From contig NZ_JH719942.1 in NCBI RefSeq assembly GCF_000275825.1, positions 3,003,669-3,067,668 on the forward strand: 64,000 nucleotides of DNA, read 5' to 3'. The stretch is from Saprospira grandis DSM 2844 (GTDB taxonomy: Bacteria; Bacteroidota; Bacteroidia; Chitinophagales; Saprospiraceae). Shown here piece by piece: positions 61,294 to 64,000 of the stretch. Position 1 is the first letter of the stretch. The number at the start of each line of letters is the position of its first letter. The notes under the pieces are model-generated. The model did no database searches, had not been told where the DNA came from, and saw nothing but the letters and a program-made list of their open reading frames with translations. A program made the position numbers and the translations under genes.

Positions 61294-62769
61294 CTAAACA
61301 AACTTTGCCAACTGCTCTTCTAAGGCTTGGCGCAACTCTTCTCGATCATCAAAGGGAAGGCGTTCCCCCTTAATTTCTTGGTAGGTTTCATGTCCCTTGC
61401 CCGCCACCAAAATTACGTCCTCGGCTTGGGCCAGTTGGCAGGCCCAGCGGATGGCTTCTCGGCGATTGACTTGGCGGTAAGTTTGGGCTTGTTGGGCCTT
61501 GCTTAGGCCCGCCCACATTTCGTCTAGAATGGCTTCGGGCTCTTCAAAGCGGGGATTATCAGAACTCAAGATGAGTAGATCGGAATAAGTGGCCGCTTTT
61601 TGGGCCATAATGGGCCTCTTGCTATTGTCGCGATTGCCCCCACAGCCCACCACCGTAATAATTCGGCCTGTAGATGTGGTCGCTTTTAGGGTTTGCAAAA
61701 CCTTTTCTAGGGCATCGGGCGTATGGGCATAATCCACAATGGTTTGCACGGGATTGTTGGGAATCCGCACATATTCAAAGCGGCCCGCTGGTGGTTTCAG
61801 GCCCGAGAGAATGCGTAGGACCTCCGTTTTGGGCTCTTCGAGCAAAATAGCGGTGGCATAGACCGCCAGTAGGTTGTAGGCATTAAAGTCGCCTACCAAA
61901 CTGCAGTGAAATTCTTGGCCATCGAGCTCTAGCTGCAAGCCCGAAAGGCTATTTTCTAGCAAGCGAAAGCGAAAATCTGCCAATTGCTTTTGCGCATAGC
62001 GGTAGGCCTTGGCCGAGCAATTTTGGAGCATGACCTCCGCCCGCTTATCGTCGGCATTGACAAGAGCAAAAGCCGAGCTTGGCAGCTGGTCAAAAAAGCG
62101 CTTTTTGGCAAAAATATAATTCTTAAAGGTCTTGTGATAATCGAGATGATCATGAGAAATATTACTAAAAACGCCGCCTGTAAAATGAGCGCCAGCAATT
62201 CGGCCTTGTTCGGCAGCATGCGAGCTCACTTCCATGAACACATAATCGCAGGCTGCATCTCGCATTTGGGCCAAAAGGGCTTGTAGCTCAATGGCATTGG
62301 GCGTAGTATGCGTAGATGTTAGTACCTCATCATCAATGCGATTCTCAATAGTGGAAATCAGGCCCACCTTATGGCCCAGCTTTTTAAACAGCCGATACAA
62401 CAGGCTCACTGTACTCGTTTTTCCATTGGTGCCCGTTACGCCTACTAAGGCCAGTTGTTGGCTGGGCTGCTCATAAAAGTTGGCGGCTAGTGGACCCAAA
62501 GCATCGGCTACTTTTTCTACCTTAATATAACAGACCTTAGCGGCTATTTTTTTTGGCCATCTTTCGCAAAGCACCGCCGAGCAACCATTAGCCAAGGCTT
62601 GCTCAATATAATCGTGACCATCGACCTGGCTGCCAGGCAGGGCGGCAAAGAGCCAGCCCATCTTAGCTTGTCGAGAATCGAGGCAAAGTCCAGCTAATTC
62701 TAGATCGGCAGGATAGCGCCCTTTGACGTTATAGTTGATATTGGCTAAAAGGTCTTTGAGGGTAGACAT
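61294..62769 (-). CDS. murE: UDP-MurNAc-tripeptide synthetase (meso-DAP type)
   Basis: The 491-residue Mur ligase adds the third amino acid. The ATP loop GTNGKTST is at 113-120. The DNPR motif (in SSDNPRFEEPEAI) is the one that selects meso-diaminopimelate over lysine, so this organism probably has DAP-type peptidoglycan. It is 9 bp after ftsI and the last gene before the cluster is interrupted. Confidence 0.96.
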   Translation of the reverse strand: MSTLKDLLANINYNVKGRYPADLELAGLCLDSRQAKMGWLFAALPGSQVDGHDYIEQALANGCSAVLCERWPKKIAAKVCYIKVEKVADALGPLAANFYEQPSQQLALVGVTGTNGKTSTVSLLYRLFKKLGHKVGLISTIENRIDDEVLTSTHTTPNAIELQALLAQMRDAACDYVFMEVSSHAAEQGRIAGAHFTGGVFSNISHDHLDYHKTFKNYIFAKKRFFDQLPSSAFALVNADDKRAEVMLQNCSAKAYRYAQKQLADFRFRLLENSLSGLQLELDGQEFHCSLVGDFNAYNLLAVYATAILLEEPKTEVLRILSGLKPPAGRFEYVRIPNNPVQTIVDYAHTPDALEKVLQTLKATTSTGRIITVVGCGGNRDNSKRPIMAQKAATYSDLLILSSDNPRFEEPEAILDEMWAGLSKAQQAQTYRQVNRREAIRWACQLAQAEDVILVAGKGHETYQEIKGERLPFDDREELRQALEEQLAKFV

Positions 62770-62778
62770 ATAAAAAAC

Positions 62779-64000
62779 TTATCCGAGAACGAGAGTAATA
62801 GTTTGAACAGATTGAATGCTGCGGCCAGCAGGCACCGATTGCGATTTGACTTTTCCTACCCCCAGTACCCGAACCCGAAGTCGGTTGTTTTCTAGCAAGA
62901 ATAGGGCATCTTTAAGGCCCATACCCACTACATTGGGAACCACATCCTTTTGCACATTTCGGCTGCGTAGGTTAATCGAATCATTGCGAATCATGCCCAC
63001 CGCCCAAGGGGTGGCCGAGCTATCGGCAAAGGGCAGATTTAGCTCTTTCATGATGTAGTTGAGGTCTTCCTTTTGGCCCACGGGCAAACGAGGCAAAGTC
63101 GCATCGGTATAAACGGCCTCATCGGCATTGAGGGCCTTATGAGAGCCCAAAGAAAGCGAGTAGCAATAGTCGGCAATCTTTCTAAAGACCGGAGCGGCTA
63201 CACGACCTCCATAAAAACCAGTACGGGGGTTGGTAATAACCACCACACAAGCATAGGCGGGATTATCGGCAGGAAAAAAGCCCGCAAATGATCCCCGATA
63301 GCGCTTGGCTTCGCCTTTTTGTTTATGGGCCTTATAGTTCATAATGGCCGTACCCGTTTTGCCCGCAATAGCGTAGCGAGGCGTGTAGATCTTATGCGCC
63401 GTTCCCTTAGGAGAGGCCACTACGCGTTTAAGCATATCGGTAGCCGCTTGGATGGTTGCCTCTGAGGCAATTCGGCGTTTGACCACCTTGGGCGGAATCT
63501 TTTTGACCACCGAGCCATAAGAGCGAATCTCCGTAACAATTTGCGGCTTCATCATCTGGCCGCCATTGGCCACCGCCGAGTAAAAGGTCAGCATTTGTAG
63601 GGGCGTGAGCTCCGACTCATAACCAATAGACATCCAAGGAATGGTAATTCCACTCCAGTCGCTATTATTAGGGTCTTTAATATAAGGCTCGCGCTCTCCA
63701 TCAATATCTACATTGGTAGATTGGGTCAAGACCATATCCGATAGCCGCTGAATAAACTGGCTTTGGCCTTCCTTACTTTTGTTATAATACTTATGCGTCA
63801 ATTTGGCAATCCCCACATTAGAAGAGATTTCAAAGGCTTTTCCTACGGTAGTCAAGCGCAGCCCATGATAAGAGGCATCCTCCATGGTTTCATCATAAAA
63901 CTGCCAGCGTCCTTCATTGAGATTGACGGTATCTGTGGGTTTGACATAACCATCTTCCATTAGGGCCATAATAGAGGCCAGTTTAAAGGTAGAGCCGGGC
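62779..64000 (-). CDS. ftsI: Septal penicillin-binding protein FtsI, C-terminal part (cut by window)
   Basis: Only the 3' part is in the window; the frame is open to position 64000. The residues at the edge read PGSTFKLAS, the catalytic STFK motif. Downstream are SSN (SSNVGIAK) and KTGT (AGKTGTAIM), so the transpeptidase site is complete. The C-terminus carries one PASTA domain (VPNVVGMGLKDALFLLENN...). FtsI cross-links septal peptidoglycan with FtsW. Met 63969 is not the start; the N-terminal membrane anchor lies to the right. Confidence 0.93.
   Translation of the reverse strand, partial: PGSTFKLASIMALMEDGYVKPTDTVNLNEGRWQFYDETMEDASYHGLRLTTVGKAFEISSNVGIAKLTHKYYNKSKEGQSQFIQRLSDMVLTQSTNVDIDGEREPYIKDPNNSDWSGITIPWMSIGYESELTPLQMLTFYSAVANGGQMMKPQIVTEIRSYGSVVKKIPPKVVKRRIASEATIQAATDMLKRVVASPKGTAHKIYTPRYAIAGKTGTAIMNYKAHKQKGEAKRYRGSFAGFFPADNPAYACVVVITNPRTGFYGGRVAAPVFRKIADYCYSLSLGSHKALNADEAVYTDATLPRLPVGQKEDLNYIMKELNLPFADSSATPWAVGMIRNDSINLRSRNVQKDVVPNVVGMGLKDALFLLENNRLRVRVLGVGKVKSQSVPAGRSIQSVQTITLVLG

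Overview
The window looks like chromosomal DNA of a Bacteroidota bacterium, most likely a Saprospira-like member of the Saprospiria. This is inferred from gene content, not from a search. Supporting signs are promoters of the TTG-N~20-TAnnTTTG type, a PorT-like protein beside ubiE, a 1176-residue protein with SprB repeats and a C-terminal type IX secretion (T9SS) sorting domain, an FtsI with a PASTA domain, and the Bacteroidota-type dcw (division and cell wall) gene order. No rRNA, tRNA, CRISPR array, integrase or transposase gene was recognised.

Layout. 0-5.7 kb: thioesterase, POTRA/beta-barrel protein and NAD kinase in a tight plus-strand run, then flavin reductase-like protein and aspS on the minus strand. 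6-8 kb: phosphopantetheinyl transferase, then a two-gene module of a CARF-domain nuclease (Card1/Can2-like) and a small partner, with no CRISPR locus in view. 8.4-10.2 kb: two paralogous TPM-domain membrane proteins with Ser-Asp-Tyr repeat tails. 10.6-16.8 kb: exonuclease, rsmI, a 49-residue Lys/Cys-rich protein, a lipoprotein, MATE exporter, engB, ubiE and porT. 17-22 kb: a tandem duplication of a large unknown gene with constant N-terminus and flanks but divergent C-terminus; one copy is frameshifted. 22.2-26.9 kb: rluF, TetR regulator, penicillin-acylase family protein, Cys-rich lipoprotein. 26.9-28.5 kb: non-coding, with a minisatellite, a 46-bp perfect palindrome and repeats. 28.5-44.3 kb: cysS, rfbC, rfbD, hscA, an aldehyde dehydrogenase, an unknown protein, topoisomerase IV subunit A, M23 peptidase, a PhoD-like phosphatase and small hypotheticals. 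44.7-48.2 kb: the SprB-repeat adhesin. 48.6-64 kb: the dcw cluster on the minus strand, transcribed ftsI (partial), murE, [LRR protein], mraY, murD, ftsW, murG, murC, ftsQ, ftsA, ftsZ. It is interrupted between murE and mraY by an LRR protein gene and about 1 kb of repeats.

The most striking signal is an interspersed, GC-rich, modular repeat family. There are 21 copies of about 120-310 bp, in both orientations and almost always between genes. Each copy has a conserved head (GGGGC...), a conserved core (GCTCG..., CTCGGCCCT, GGTCTGG) and a conserved tail. These are separated by hairpins whose stems differ freely in sequence but stay self-complementary. The head and tail themselves covary: GGCTG with CAGCC, GGCCT with AGGCC, GGCCC with GGGCC. 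That pattern points to selection for a folded RNA or single-stranded DNA. Some copies carry an exchangeable ~50-bp submodule. Several plus-strand copies sit between a stop codon and a rho-independent terminator, so they would be part of the mRNA 3' UTR.

How the genes work together: the dcw genes supply muropeptide precursor synthesis (murC, murD, murE, mraY, murG) and the division machinery (FtsI, FtsW, FtsQ, FtsA, FtsZ). porT and the SprB adhesin would be transporter component and cargo of one secretion route. Most other genes are housekeeping in small operons.
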